A DNA stretch of 64,000 bases from Lysobacteraceae bacterium (GCA_021372495.1 JAJFUF010000016.1:1-64000); one strand, 5' to 3'. Positions 27,410-36,754 are shown, numbered from the stretch's first letter. The notes: a model not told the origin generated them from the sequence alone. Made by a program: numbers and translations.

Positions 27410-29407
27410 GTGACCGCACCCGAAAGCGCCGGCCTGGAGCCGCGCACCGAACTGACGCTGCGCGGCCTGATCATCGGCATCGTGATCACCGTGGTGTTCA
27501 CCGCCGCCAACGTCTTCTTCGGCCTGAAGGCCGGCCTGACCTTCGCCACCTCGATCCCGGCGGCGGTGATCTCGATGGCGATGCTGCGCGCGCTCGGCAA
27601 CGCCACCATGCAGGAGAACAACGTCGTGCAGACCGTCGCCTCGGCGGCGGGCACGCTGTCCTCGATCATCTTCGTGCTGCCCGGCATGATCATGATCGGC
27701 TGGTGGACCGGTTTCCCGTTCTGGCTGTCGTTCGCGGTGTGCGCGCTGGGCGGCATCCTCGGCGTGATGTATTCGATCCCGCTGCGCCGCGCGCTGGTGA
27801 CCAACTCCGACCTGCCGTATCCGGAGGGCCTGGCCTGCGCCGAGGTGCTGAAGGTGGGCTGCGGCGCGCAGGTCAGCGCTTCCACCGAGCAGGAGAACCG
27901 CGCCGGCCTGCTGGCGGTGATCTGGGGCTCGGTCGTCTCCGCGGTGTTCGCCGTGGTGGTGGCCACGCACGTGTTCGCCAGCGACGTGGTGAGTTACTTC
28001 CGCCTCGGCAACAAGGGCGCGGTCAGCGGCTTCGACTTCAACCTGTCGTTCGCGCTGTTCGCGATCGGCCACCTGGTCGGCCTGTCGGTCGGCATCGCCA
28101 TGCTGGTCGGCGCGCTGATCGGCTGGGGCTGGGGCGTGCCGCACTACTCGCTGCTGGCGGGCGTCACCGGCGGCGGCGCCGAAGACCTGGCGCTGGCCAC
28201 CTGGAGCGGGAAGGTGCGCTTCGTCGGCGCCGGCGCGATCGGCATCTCGGCGATCTGGACGCTGGCCAAGCTGGTCAGGCCGGTGGTCGCCGGCCTGACC
28301 TCGGCGATGGCCGCCTCGCGCGTGCGCAAGGCCGGCAAGGGCGACATGCTGCCGCGCACCGAGCGCGACATCCCGATCGGCATCGTCGGCCTGGTCACGT
28401 TGGCCTGCTTCATCCCGATCGCCTGGCTGCTGGGCTACTTCGGTTCGATCAGCGGGCTGGGCGACCACATGATGCTGCTGGCCATCGGCGGAGTCGCCTA
28501 CGTGGTGCTGATGGGCTTCTTCGTCTCCACCGTGTGCGGCTACATGGCCGGCCTGATCGGCTCCTCCAACAGCCCGCTGTCCGGCATCGGCATCCTGGTG
28601 GTGATCGGCGCGGCGCTGCTGCTGGTGTTCGGCGTGAAGCCTTACGTGTCGCCGGAATCGGGCAAGGCGCTGGTGGCGTTCGCGCTGTTCGTCACTTCGG
28701 TGGTGTTCACCGTCGCCGCGATCGCCAACAACAACCTGCAGGACCTGAAGACCGGCCAGTTGGTCGACGCCACGCCGTGGAAGCAGCAGGTGGCGCTGGT
28801 GATCGGCGTGGTCGCCGGCGCGGCGGTGATCCCGCCGGTGCTGGACCTGCTGAACCAGGCCTACGGCTTCGCCGGCGCGCCCGGCGCCGGCGCGAACGCG
28901 CTGCCGGCGCCGCAGGCCGGCCTGATCTCGGCGCTGGCGCAGGGCGTGATCCAGGCCAACATCGACTGGAACCTGATCTGGGTCGGCGTCGGCATCGGCA
29001 TCGGCGTGATCGTGCTGGACGCGCTGCTGGCGCGCAGCACCCGGCGGCTGCGCCTGCCGCCGCTGGCGGTGGGCCTCGGCATCTACCTGCCGACGATCAG
29101 CACGCTGATGGTGGTGGTCGGCTCGGTGGTCGGCTGGGTCTACGACCGCCTCGCCGAGCGCGGCCGCAATCCGGAAACGACCAAGCAGCTCGGCGTGCTG
29201 CTCGCCTCCGGCCTGATCGTCGGCGAGAGCGTGCTGGGCGTGGTGATCGCGGCGATCGTCGCCTTCTCCGGCAAGCCGGCGCCGCTGGCACTGGTCGGGG
29301 AAGGTTTCGCCGATGCTTCGCTGTGGATCGGCGGCCTCGCCTTCGTCGCGCTGGTGGCCGGGCTGTACGCTTGGGCTGCGCGGATGGGCCGCGCCGTAAG
29401 CGGTTGA
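27410..29407 (+). CDS. OPT family oligopeptide/metal-chelate transporter
   Basis: A 665-residue inner-membrane protein with about 16 hydrophobic segments. OPT hallmarks are present: ANVFFGLKAGLTFATSIPAAV in the first segment, MQENNVVQTVASAAG, SDLPYPEGLACAEVL, SSNSPLSGIGILVV and NNNLQDLKTGQLVDATPWKQQ. The family imports oligopeptides or metal chelates with protons; bacterial substrates are mostly undefined. The GTG at 27410 is chosen because GGAG lies eight bases upstream and the preceding frame is Pro/Gly/Arg-rich. It stands alone. Confidence 0.9.
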   Translation: MTAPESAGLEPRTELTLRGLIIGIVITVVFTAANVFFGLKAGLTFATSIPAAVISMAMLRALGNATMQENNVVQTVASAAGTLSSIIFVLPGMIMIGWWTGFPFWLSFAVCALGGILGVMYSIPLRRALVTNSDLPYPEGLACAEVLKVGCGAQVSASTEQENRAGLLAVIWGSVVSAVFAVVVATHVFASDVVSYFRLGNKGAVSGFDFNLSFALFAIGHLVGLSVGIAMLVGALIGWGWGVPHYSLLAGVTGGGAEDLALATWSGKVRFVGAGAIGISAIWTLAKLVRPVVAGLTSAMAASRVRKAGKGDMLPRTERDIPIGIVGLVTLACFIPIAWLLGYFGSISGLGDHMMLLAIGGVAYVVLMGFFVSTVCGYMAGLIGSSNSPLSGIGILVVIGAALLLVFGVKPYVSPESGKALVAFALFVTSVVFTVAAIANNNLQDLKTGQLVDATPWKQQVALVIGVVAGAAVIPPVLDLLNQAYGFAGAPGAGANALPAPQAGLISALAQGVIQANIDWNLIWVGVGIGIGVIVLDALLARSTRRLRLPPLAVGLGIYLPTISTLMVVVGSVVGWVYDRLAERGRNPETTKQLGVLLASGLIVGESVLGVVIAAIVAFSGKPAPLALVGEGFADASLWIGGLAFVALVAGLYAWAARMGRAVSG

Positions 29408-29420
29408 TCGTCAAGGGACC

Positions 29421-29446
29421 TCCGGGCCGGCTCCGGCCGGCCCGGA
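29421..29446 (+). terminator. GC hairpin after the OPT gene (possible terminator)
   Basis: A 10-bp stem (29421-29430 with 29437-29446) with a six-base loop lies 14 bases after the OPT stop codon. No T run follows, so factor-independent termination is doubtful. Confidence 0.4.
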
Positions 29447-29637
29447 CGCGCCGCCTGCCGCGTGCGCCGGTGCTGCCGGATCGCCCCGAGGCGCGCCGGT
29501 CTCATTACGAAGGCTGAACACGGGCGCTGGCAACGGCCCGGGCTAACGTTTATTGAACATCCTCCCGCCGCGCATCCGTTACCTTCGGCCACTCGCCGTC
29601 CGCCCCCGGGCGGCCCGCTATGGATCGGAGGGTGCGC

Positions 29638-30228
29638 ATGAGGGCAGGCAAGGCCGAGGCATGGGTGTGCAGCCTGCTGCTGGCGCTGGGCGCGCTGCCG
29701 GCCGCCGCCGCGCCGTCCGTGCTGGCCTCGCCCTCCGCGAGTCTCCCGCTCGCTGCGATGACCGTGCCGTTCTTCGCCGCCGAGCATGTCGTCGCGCCGT
29801 CGACGGACGCGGCGCCCGCGCCCGCCGACGAGACGACGACCGAGGTCCGCCGCCTGGTGGATACGGCCCTGCTGCAGCGCGACGTGCGCTACCGCTTCGG
29901 CGGCCGCGACCCGTCCGGCGGCTTCGACTGCAGCGGCTTCGTGCACTACGTGTTCGCGCAGGCGCTGGGGCTGGACCTGCCGCCCAACTCCGCCGCGCAG
30001 TTCCGCGTCGGCGAGCGCGTCGACCGCGACGCCATGCGCACCGGCGACCTGGTGTTCTTCCGCGACCGGCACGGCCGCATCAACCACGTCGGCATCTACC
30101 TCGACGACGGCCGCTTCATCCACTCGCCCTCGCGCGGCGAGCGCGTGCGCGTGGACAGCCTCGCCGAGAGCTACTGGGCGCGCCGCTTCGCCGGCGCCAA
30201 GCGCATGGACGCGCTGGCCCAGCGCTGA
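29638..30228 (+). CDS. NlpC/P60 family cell-wall hydrolase (exported)
   Basis: A 196-residue protein with an N-terminal signal (AWVCSLLLALGALPAAA) and a C-terminal NlpC/P60 domain: RYRFGGRDPSGGFDCSGFV with catalytic Cys98, then GDLVFFRDRHGRINHVGIYL with His150, and RFIHSPS with His162 as polar third residue. These endopeptidases cut D-Glu-mDAP links or related bonds in peptidoglycan. GGAGGG at 29627-29632 is correctly spaced for the ATG at 29638, favouring it over the ATG at 29620. It resembles the Spr/MepS size class, but lacks a clear lipobox. Confidence 0.85.
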   Translation: MRAGKAEAWVCSLLLALGALPAAAAPSVLASPSASLPLAAMTVPFFAAEHVVAPSTDAAPAPADETTTEVRRLVDTALLQRDVRYRFGGRDPSGGFDCSGFVHYVFAQALGLDLPPNSAAQFRVGERVDRDAMRTGDLVFFRDRHGRINHVGIYLDDGRFIHSPSRGERVRVDSLAESYWARRFAGAKRMDALAQR

Positions 30229-30297
30229 GTGCCCCCGCGCGGCGCGCCCGCGCCGCGCTAACATGCGCGGACGCTTCCGTTCCGCGCCGCCAGCCTC

Positions 30298-31386
30298 GTG
30301 TCCGCGCCGCTCCGCAAGATCGTGCATGTCGACATGGACGCGTTCTACGCGTCGGTCGAGCAGCGCGACGACCCCGCGCTGCGCGGCAAGCCGGTGGTGG
30401 TCGCCTGGCGCGGCGCGCGCTCGGTGGTGTGCGCGGCCAGCTACGAGGCGCGCCGCTTCGGCATCCGCTCGGCGATGCCGGCGCTGCGCGCCGAGCGCCT
30501 TTGCCCGCAGGCCGTGTTCGTGGCGCCGGACTTCGCGCGCTACCGCGCGGTGTCGCGGCAGGTGCGCGAGATCTTCGCGCGCCACACCGACCTGATCGAG
30601 CCGCTGTCGCTGGACGAGGCCTACCTCGACGTCACCGCGGCCAGGACCGGCCTGCCCACCGCCACCGCCACCGCCGAGGCGATCCGCGCCGCGATCCGCG
30701 AGGAGACCCGGCTGACCGCATCGGCCGGCGTCGCGCCGAACAAGTTCCTGGCCAAGATCGCCTCCGACTGGCGCAAGCCGGACGGCCTGTTCGTGATCCC
30801 GCCCGCGCGCGTCGAGGCGTTCCTGACGCCGCTGCCGGTCGGCCGCCTGCCCGGCGTCGGCAAGGTGATGGAGCGGCGGCTGGCGGAACTGGGCGTGGCC
30901 ACGGTCGGCGAGCTGCGCGGTTTCGCGCCGGACGCGCTGGAGCAGCGCTTCGGCCGCTGGGGCCGGCGCCTGTACGAGCTGGCGCGCGGCATCGACGAGC
31001 ATCCGGTCGAGCCGGAGCGCCCGACCGTGCAGGTGTCGGCCGAGGACACCTTCGAGCACGACCTGCGCCTCGATGCGCTGGAGCCGCACATCCGCCGCCT
31101 CGCCGAGAAGACCTGGGCCGCCGCCGAGGGCGAAAGCGGGCGTGTCGCGCGCACCGTCGTGCTGAAGCTGAAGACCGCCGACTTCCACGTGCTGACGCGC
31201 AGCCTCACGCCGCCGCTGCGCCCGGCCTCCGCGCGCGAGCTGGCCGATATCGCCTGCGCGCTGCGCGAGCGCGTCGAGCGTCCGGCCGACGCGCTGTACC
31301 GGCTGGTCGGCGTCGGCCTGTCCGGCTTCGTCGACCGCGACGACTGGGCCGCGCAGGAAGACCTGTTCGCGCCGTCCCCGCGCTGA
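30298..31386 (+). CDS. dinB: DNA polymerase IV (Y-family)
   Basis: A 362-residue Y-family polymerase from a GTG start. It has KIVHVDMDAFYASVEQRD with the first catalytic aspartates, ARSVVCAASYEARRFG, SLDEAYLDVT with the other acidic catalytic residues, GVAPNKFLAKIASDWRKPDG, LPGVGKVMERRL (helix-hairpin-helix thumb) and a little-finger domain to the end. It performs error-prone bypass synthesis. The length is usual for DinB, but there is no obvious C-terminal QLxLxF clamp motif; the tail EDLFAPSPR may serve. No LexA box was seen upstream. Confidence 0.93.
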   Translation: MSAPLRKIVHVDMDAFYASVEQRDDPALRGKPVVVAWRGARSVVCAASYEARRFGIRSAMPALRAERLCPQAVFVAPDFARYRAVSRQVREIFARHTDLIEPLSLDEAYLDVTAARTGLPTATATAEAIRAAIREETRLTASAGVAPNKFLAKIASDWRKPDGLFVIPPARVEAFLTPLPVGRLPGVGKVMERRLAELGVATVGELRGFAPDALEQRFGRWGRRLYELARGIDEHPVEPERPTVQVSAEDTFEHDLRLDALEPHIRRLAEKTWAAAEGESGRVARTVVLKLKTADFHVLTRSLTPPLRPASARELADIACALRERVERPADALYRLVGVGLSGFVDRDDWAAQEDLFAPSPR

Positions 31387-31410
31387 GGCGGCGCTCGGAT
31401 TCCCGTGCTG

Positions 31411-31428
31411 GCGCCGCGGCCGCGGCGC
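31411..31428. repeat. Perfect 18-base GC palindrome
   Basis: GCGCCGCGGCCGCGGCGC is fully self-complementary and lies between dinB and glk. It may be chance in such GC-rich DNA or a weak transcription barrier. Confidence 0.4.
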
Positions 31429-31523
31429 TGCAATGATGGCCGGCATCGCCCCGCGCGCGACTGCGGAGCGCCGCGCCGCCCCACGTCGATGAGCCACGCG
31501 TCGAATCCAGGCAGCCTCCGGCC

Positions 31524-32498
31524 ATGGCCGAACTCGACCTGATCGCCGACATCGGCGGCACCCACGCACGCTTTGCGCTGACCGATCCGGCGGCGCCGGC
31601 GCCGCGGGTGCTGCAAGCGCAGACGCTGCGCGGCGCCGACTTCCCCAGCCTGCGGCACGCCGCCGCGCACTACCTGGCGCGCGTCGGCGCGAAGCCGCGC
31701 CGCGCCGCGTTCGCGCTGGCCGCGGTGGTGGACGCCGATGCCGACGCGATCTTCCTGACCAACCGCGCCTGGTCGTTCGGCCGCGATGCGCTGCGGCGCG
31801 CGCTCGGCCTCGACGAGCTGCGCCTGCTCAACGACTTCGGCGCGATCGCCTGGGCCGTGCCCGAACTCGGGCCGGGCGACCGCGTCGCGCTGCACGGAGA
31901 CGCCGACGCGCCGCTGCGCGCGCCGGTCAGCGTGCTCGGCCCCGGCACCGGCTTCGGCGTGGCGCTGCTGGTCGGCTCGCGCGAGCGCGGCTGGCAGGCG
32001 GTCGAAACCGAAGGCGGCCACGCCAGCTTCGCGCCGCTCGACGACGAGGAGCGCCGCATCGCGCGCTGGATCGAGGCGCGCTGCGGCCGCGTCTCGACCG
32101 AGCGCCTGCTGAGCGGCGCGGGCCTGTCGCACATCGACGCCGCGCTGCGCGGCGTGCCCGACGGCAGCGACGACGGCGTGCGCGAACCCGCGGCCATCGT
32201 CGGCGCCGCGCTGCAAGGCCGCGATCCGCACGCCGAGCGCGCGCTGGCGCGCTTCTGCGCCGTGCTGGGTAGCGTCGCCGGCGACATCGCGCTGATCCAC
32301 GGCGCGCGCACGCTGATGATCGCCGGCGGCATCGTGCCGCGCTTCGTGCCGTTCCTGCGCGCCAGCGCGTTCCGCGAACGCTTCCTCGCCAAGGGGCGCT
32401 TCGCCGCCTACATGGAAGCGGTCGCGGTCCACGTAATCACCCATCCGCAGCCCGGCCTGCTCGGCGCCGCGGTGGCGCTGCGCCGGCCCGCGGCCTGA
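31524..32498 (+). CDS. glk: Glucokinase (ROK-independent bacterial Glk type)
   Basis: A 324-residue protein of the bacterial Glk family. The phosphate-binding LIADIGGTHARFALTD is at the N-terminus, LLNDFGAIAWAVP follows at the sugar-site region, then VLGPGTGFGVALLV (adenosine motif), ETEGGHASFAP with the metal/sugar-binding histidine, and ERLLSGAGL. It phosphorylates glucose to glucose-6-phosphate with ATP. The usual ACP(I/V) patch before the NxxW motif is replaced by a LAAVVDADA segment, but TNRAWSF is kept. It converges on the DUF924 gene with 15 bases between stops. Confidence 0.9.
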   Translation: MAELDLIADIGGTHARFALTDPAAPAPRVLQAQTLRGADFPSLRHAAAHYLARVGAKPRRAAFALAAVVDADADAIFLTNRAWSFGRDALRRALGLDELRLLNDFGAIAWAVPELGPGDRVALHGDADAPLRAPVSVLGPGTGFGVALLVGSRERGWQAVETEGGHASFAPLDDEERRIARWIEARCGRVSTERLLSGAGLSHIDAALRGVPDGSDDGVREPAAIVGAALQGRDPHAERALARFCAVLGSVAGDIALIHGARTLMIAGGIVPRFVPFLRASAFRERFLAKGRFAAYMEAVAVHVITHPQPGLLGAAVALRRPAA

Positions 32499-32513
32499 GT
32501 CGGCGCGGCGCGA

Positions 32514-33068
32514 TCAGCCGCCGAAGCCGCCGCCCGCGTCCAGCCACGCCTGCTCCTCCGGCGTGGTCGCGCGGCCCAGCGCGCGATTGCGCTGCGGAAA
32601 GCGGCCGAACCGCGCGATCGCGTCGCGATGCGCCTCCGCATAGCGCAGATAACCCACATCGCCCAGCGCGCGGAACAGCGCCATCGACCGCTCCTGGTCC
32701 GCCAACTCCTCCGAATGCTCGAACGGCAGATAGCAAAACACCCGCAACCCCGCCTCTACCTGCGCATCCAAACCTGCCTCGACCATGCGCGCCGCGTAAT
32801 GCCGCGCCAGCGCATCCGTCGCATACGCATGCGCACTGCCGCGAAACGCGTTGCGCGGAAACTGGTCCAGCAGGATCAACAGCGCCAGCGCGCCCTCCGC
32901 GCTCGCCATCCAATCCTCCAACTCCCGCCGCGCCGCCGCGTGGTGCGCCTCCATGAAGCGCGCCGAGAACGCCGCGTCGAAGGCGTCGTCGCGTTTGAAC
33001 CAGCGCGATGGGCCGGCGGCGCGCCAGAAGGCGACGATTTCACCTGGATCGGGGAGCGATGGCGTCAT
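32514..33068 (-). CDS. DUF924 family protein
   Basis: A 184-residue all-helical cytosolic protein. The family pattern is plain: FWRAAGPSRWFKRDDAFDAAF, LLDQFPRNAFRGSAHAYATD, FCYLPFEHSEELADQERSM and DAIARFGRFPQRNRALGR. The fold is TPR-like; no activity is established for the family. It converges on glk and its 5' side borders the 237-base gap before the lower-GC gene pair. Confidence 0.9.
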   Translation of the reverse strand: MTPSLPDPGEIVAFWRAAGPSRWFKRDDAFDAAFSARFMEAHHAAARRELEDWMASAEGALALLILLDQFPRNAFRGSAHAYATDALARHYAARMVEAGLDAQVEAGLRVFCYLPFEHSEELADQERSMALFRALGDVGYLRYAEAHRDAIARFGRFPQRNRALGRATTPEEQAWLDAGGGFGG

Positions 33069-33305
33069 GGCCGAATCCGCATCAAGGTGCGCACGGTCGC
33101 CTGAGTGGGCAGGATGCCATGGCCCTGTGATGCGCCGTCTGCGCGTCGGAGCAGGGCTGCAGGATTAGGCTGGCGTGCTGTCATAAGTGCCTGGATGGCC
33201 AGGGTTGGCCGCCGGTATCTCGCGTAGCCGGACAGCCTTAGGCTGCGGGGTTACGCTCATCACTCCGATGTTGCGGCGAAGGCCGTTGTGCCTTCGCACA
33301 GGGGA

Positions 33306-33941
33306 TCAGCATGATCGCTTCCGGCACGCGGGAATCACTCCGTGCCCGGAAAGCTCGAGATAAACCTTTTCCCGCTCAGAGCGTGTTGCCCATCCCTGCT
33401 GCTTAGCTCGCTCGTGCCATGGTGAAGGTGGACTGGACACGGTCTCGGTGTAGGGGTGTTCAAGACCTTTTCGCGGTTGATCGAACCAGCGGTGTATCTG
33501 GCTGACAAGCGCGGCAGGCGCGGGTGAAGACCTGCTGCGCAGCTTGCTGGCAGCCTTACTGCACCATGTGAGCCTGGATGCGTCCTTGATCAGATCGAAG
33601 ATGGCTGGGAAGTCCGAATCCCCATCGTTGTTGACCAGCAAGGGGGACGCGGCGAACTTGAGCGGACGATGCGCTGGATCCCAACGAACCTCGACAAAGC
33701 CATCAACGTTGCATGGCTTGAGTAAATCGACAGCAGGCGTCAGGCAAATCACCCGGATCTCGCCCATCCCGCCTTGAAGAAAGGCGAGGCGATCGCCCTT
33801 GCGAATCGGTGTCTTGCGTGGATGCAGCAGATTCGAGGCATGGCAGCGGGTTACGCCGAAGCTGCCGAACTCCCAGAAAGGATCGTTCCTTCGATCATCG
33901 ATCCCGTCTGGCCTCCGCAGGTAGACGAGAAATGTATTCAT
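33306..33941 (-). CDS. Uncharacterised protein coupled to an Nmad3-like gene
   Basis: A 211-residue protein starting MNTFLVYLRRPDGIDDRR. The segment DPFWEFGSFGVTRCHASNLLHP followed by GDRLAFLQGGMGEIRVICLTP looks like a small beta-barrel domain of the PUA/EVE/ASCH kind, or another nucleotide-modification-associated domain; I cannot assign it. The C-terminal part is basic. Its ATG overlaps the TGA of the preceding gene in an ATGA, so the two are translated together. GC is clearly lower than in the flanks. Function unknown; partnership with the Nmad3-like protein is the best clue. Confidence 0.6.
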   Translation of the reverse strand: MNTFLVYLRRPDGIDDRRNDPFWEFGSFGVTRCHASNLLHPRKTPIRKGDRLAFLQGGMGEIRVICLTPAVDLLKPCNVDGFVEVRWDPAHRPLKFAASPLLVNNDGDSDFPAIFDLIKDASRLTWCSKAASKLRSRSSPAPAALVSQIHRWFDQPRKGLEHPYTETVSSPPSPWHERAKQQGWATRSEREKVYLELSGHGVIPACRKRSC

Positions 33942-34804
33942 CGGCCGGCGTGTGCTGAGACGATGCCGGAAACCCAATCCTTCAACTCGGGGTAGGAGTC
34001 GTCGTCCGCCACGAATTCCTGTCCCTTCCCTACGGTTCGGAGCCGGCAATCCCCGTTATCCAAGGCCCATCGCTCCGGGCTTGCGTGAAACGACAACGGC
34101 CTTTTCCCAGGCTGCGGATACCACCATGGCGGAAGCCTCCAGATGCTTCGACTGGCGCCCGGCTTCGTGAGTACCAGCTTCTCGCCGAATCGGTTGAACA
34201 CGCCGCCTCCCGCACACGCAGTGACCAACCCCGAATGTTCGCGACCACCATAGATGGTGTTTCGCGGGTCGGTGTAGTGGCTCGGGGCCGCAACATGAGG
34301 GTGATCCGCCAGCCACGGTCTCTCGGAAATCACGTTGCTTCGGTCGCCGTTGAGCGGCAGCACGAATTCCACTTCGAGCCATCCGAACATCATGTGGAAG
34401 CCGGGCGACCCATGATCGTAGCTCCAACGGCCCCGATTGAACTTCACGTGCTGGAACCAGCCGAAGAACAGGAAGACATCCCCTGCACCCACGCCCTGTC
34501 GGCTCAAGTGTCCTTGCGGAGACCCTGTCTGCCCCAAACTGGGCCGCCATCCCGGAAGCCGTCTGTCCATTCGCCTGTCGAGATCCGGATCGAGATGAAC
34601 GCGAGTGGTCGAGTCGAAGCGACCTCGGGTGAGATCACGAAGGACATGGTTCGGATCGATATCGCCCCATCGGACATCGCCCATGGTCCAGCGATCGTGT
34701 TGCGATGGAATCGGCAACGACAGAATCCGCCCATCGGGAAAGATCGGGCTCGGAAACCCGCCGTACTGCGAGTCGAAGCCCTTTCGTGACAACACGAGTT
34801 TCAT
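33938..34804 (-). CDS. Nucleotide-modification-associated domain 3 (Nmad3)-like protein
   Basis: About 288 residues from the ATG at 34804; the frame is open to 34915. The start MKLVLSRKGFDSQYGGFPSP with IFPDGRILSLPIPS, then DIDPNHVLRDLT, VHLDPDLDRR, GQTGSPQGHLSRQGVGAGD and FLFFGWF (each a separate segment), is the pattern I recall for the Nmad3 group (PF18754), linked by context to modified-base metabolism. No catalytic mechanism is known. Histidines and aspartates recur (HLDPDLD, GHLSRQ). It is the first of a coupled two-gene unit of lower GC inserted between DUF924 and an NTF2-like gene. Confidence 0.6.
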   Translation of the reverse strand: MKLVLSRKGFDSQYGGFPSPIFPDGRILSLPIPSQHDRWTMGDVRWGDIDPNHVLRDLTRGRFDSTTRVHLDPDLDRRMDRRLPGWRPSLGQTGSPQGHLSRQGVGAGDVFLFFGWFQHVKFNRGRWSYDHGSPGFHMMFGWLEVEFVLPLNGDRSNVISERPWLADHPHVAAPSHYTDPRNTIYGGREHSGLVTACAGGGVFNRFGEKLVLTKPGASRSIWRLPPWWYPQPGKRPLSFHASPERWALDNGDCRLRTVGKGQEFVADDDSYPELKDWVSGIVSAHAGR

Positions 34805-35032
34805 GGCGGCAGGATTCGTCAGGCCGAGCTTTTTTGGCTTCGATAGTAGAGAAACACTGTTCGGTGGGTCGAGTCGTCCCTGCCATCTGCCGTCAGGATA
34901 CCGGAGGCCGCTCACCCTTCAGCAAGGCCCATAGCCGCACCATTGCGAACGTGTCGAGCCGGCAGTAATCAGGCAGTTGTCGGCGGAACAGGGGTCAAAG
35001 TCCTATTTCTTCCTGCAATCGCGAGGGGATCC

Positions 35033-35506
35033 ATGAGTCGGCATGTATTCGTTGCCCTGATGATGGCCTGTGTTGCCTCGGCGGCTGGGGAGGCTGTGGC
35101 CGGTGAGGCGCCCGCCGATGCGAACAAGACCGCGCGGTGGATGATCGCGCAGGAGCGGGCGTGGGCGGAGCAGGCCTGCGGGCACCCGTGGGTGCTTTCG
35201 GATCTGCTCGCGGCGGACTTTCGGGGTACCTCGCCGAAAGGCACGCGCTACGACAAGCCGAAGGACGCGCCGGCCTACGATCCGGCGACCCGCTTCTCGG
35301 CGGACTGCCACCTGCTCGGCGCCGACGTGCGCTTCTTCGGCGCGGACGTCGCCGTCGTCTACGGATCGGAATCCAGCGTGGCCACCCTGCCGGATTCGAA
35401 GCACGAGCGCCGATGCCTGGTGTGGACCGACACCTGGCTCAGGCGCAACGGAAAGTGGCAGATCATCGCGGCGCAGGACACCCGCATCGAATGCCCTTCG
35501 ACGTGA
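35033..35506 (+). CDS. Exported NTF2-like (DUF4440-type) protein
   Basis: A 157-residue protein with a signal peptide (MSRHVFVALMMACVASAAGEAVA). The mature part has the cone-shaped NTF2-like pattern: an N-terminal helix with ERAWAEQAC, LLAADFRGTSPKGTRYDK, a middle strand region VRFFGADVAVVYGSES, and the terminal TDTWLRRNGKWQIIAAQDTRI. Such proteins bind small ligands or act in envelope housekeeping. GAGGGG precedes the ATG at 35033. It is divergent from the Nmad3-like pair; the two extra cysteines (HPWVLS side C54 and RFSADC) may form a disulfide. Confidence 0.75.
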   Translation: MSRHVFVALMMACVASAAGEAVAGEAPADANKTARWMIAQERAWAEQACGHPWVLSDLLAADFRGTSPKGTRYDKPKDAPAYDPATRFSADCHLLGADVRFFGADVAVVYGSESSVATLPDSKHERRCLVWTDTWLRRNGKWQIIAAQDTRIECPST

Positions 35507-35629
35507 CGCACCGAAACGGGATCGGTTCGCCTGCCTCGCCGGCTGGGTCGTTGACGATGGAGGCGGGAGGGCGTCTCGGGCAGGTCGAGTGCGAAGGCGA
35601 CCGGCATTCCGGCGAAGTGTCCGCCGGCC

Positions 35630-36748
35630 TCAGGCCATGCGTCGGCGGAACAGCCACGCCGCCGCCGGCAGGGTGACGGCGGCGATGGCGACGAGCGGCC
35701 ACAGGTCCGCCGCCAGGCGCTCGAAGCCGGCGCCCTCGAGGTAGACGCGCTGCGCGAACTCGATGGCGTAGCGCAGCGGGTTGATCAGCGTGAAGTACTG
35801 CACGGGCGTCGGCATGTTGGCGATCGGCGTGCTCAGGCCGGACAGCAGCATGAACGGCATCATGAACACGAAGGTGTAGAGCGTGGCCTGCTGCATGGTT
35901 GCGGCGAGCGAGGACAGCAGCAGGCCGATGCCGACCGCGGCGAACAGGAACAGCGCCAGCCCGGCGTACAGCGTCAGGTAGTGGCCGGCGAAGGGGATGC
36001 GGAACCACAGTTGCGCCACCAGCAGTACGGTGGTCGCCTGGCCGATGCCGACCAGCACCGAGGGCAGCGCCTTGCCGACCATGATCTCGCCGGGCCGGAA
36101 CGGCGTGACCAGCAGCTGGTCGAACGTGCCCTGTTCGCGCTCGCGCGCCACGGACATGGTGGTCAGCAGCAGGGTCTGCAGCATCGTCAGCGTGCCGATC
36201 AGCGACGGGATGAAGTTCCAGCGCGTCTCCAGATTGGGGTTGTACCAGACGCGCGCGCTGACGCGCAGCGGCGCAGGAGCGGCGCCGTGCGCCGTGCGCC
36301 AGTCGGCGTTGAACGCAGCCACCGCCGTGCCGACGTAGCCGAGCGCGGTGCCGGCGGTGTTGGAGTTGCGTCCGTCGGCGATCACCTGGATGGCGGCGGT
36401 GCGCCCGGCCTGCAGGCGACGCTCGAAGTCCTGGTCAATGGCGATCACCAGCAGCGCGCGGCGGTCGTCGATCCAGGTCCTGACGTCGTCGGCGCGGCTC
36501 AGGTTCGCCACGCGGCGGAAGATGCCGGAGCCGTCGAACCTCGCCAGCAGCGCGGAGGAAGCGGCGCTGCGATCGCGGTCGAACGCCGCATAGGGCACGT
36601 TGTTGAGGTCGTAGCTGGCGACGTAGCCGAACACCAGGCACTGGATCACCGGCGGCGCGAACAGCACGAAGCGGCTGCGCGGGTCCTTCATGATCGCCAG
36701 CAGCTCCTTGTGGATCAGCGCGAGGATGCGGAAGAGCGAGGCGCGCAT
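35630..36748 (-). CDS. ABC-2 type transporter permease (YbhR/YbhS-like)
   Basis: A 372-residue permease: one N-terminal membrane segment (RFVLFAPPVIQCLVFGYVASY), a large periplasmic domain (YAAFDRDRSAASSALLARF onward), then five helices including TMLQTLLLTTMSVAREREQGT, VLLVAQLWFRIPF and LLSGLSTPIANMP. The conserved EREQGTFDQLLVTPFRPGEIMVGK loop contacts the ATPase. It is the last gene of the leftward export operon, preceded by an extra permease remnant whose stop lies seven bases upstream of its ATG. Substrate unknown; YbhFSR-like and drug-export systems are the nearest. Confidence 0.85.
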   Translation of the reverse strand: MRASLFRILALIHKELLAIMKDPRSRFVLFAPPVIQCLVFGYVASYDLNNVPYAAFDRDRSAASSALLARFDGSGIFRRVANLSRADDVRTWIDDRRALLVIAIDQDFERRLQAGRTAAIQVIADGRNSNTAGTALGYVGTAVAAFNADWRTAHGAAPAPLRVSARVWYNPNLETRWNFIPSLIGTLTMLQTLLLTTMSVAREREQGTFDQLLVTPFRPGEIMVGKALPSVLVGIGQATTVLLVAQLWFRIPFAGHYLTLYAGLALFLFAAVGIGLLLSSLAATMQQATLYTFVFMMPFMLLSGLSTPIANMPTPVQYFTLINPLRYAIEFAQRVYLEGAGFERLAADLWPLVAIAAVTLPAAAWLFRRRMA

Positions 36749-36754
36749 GGCACG

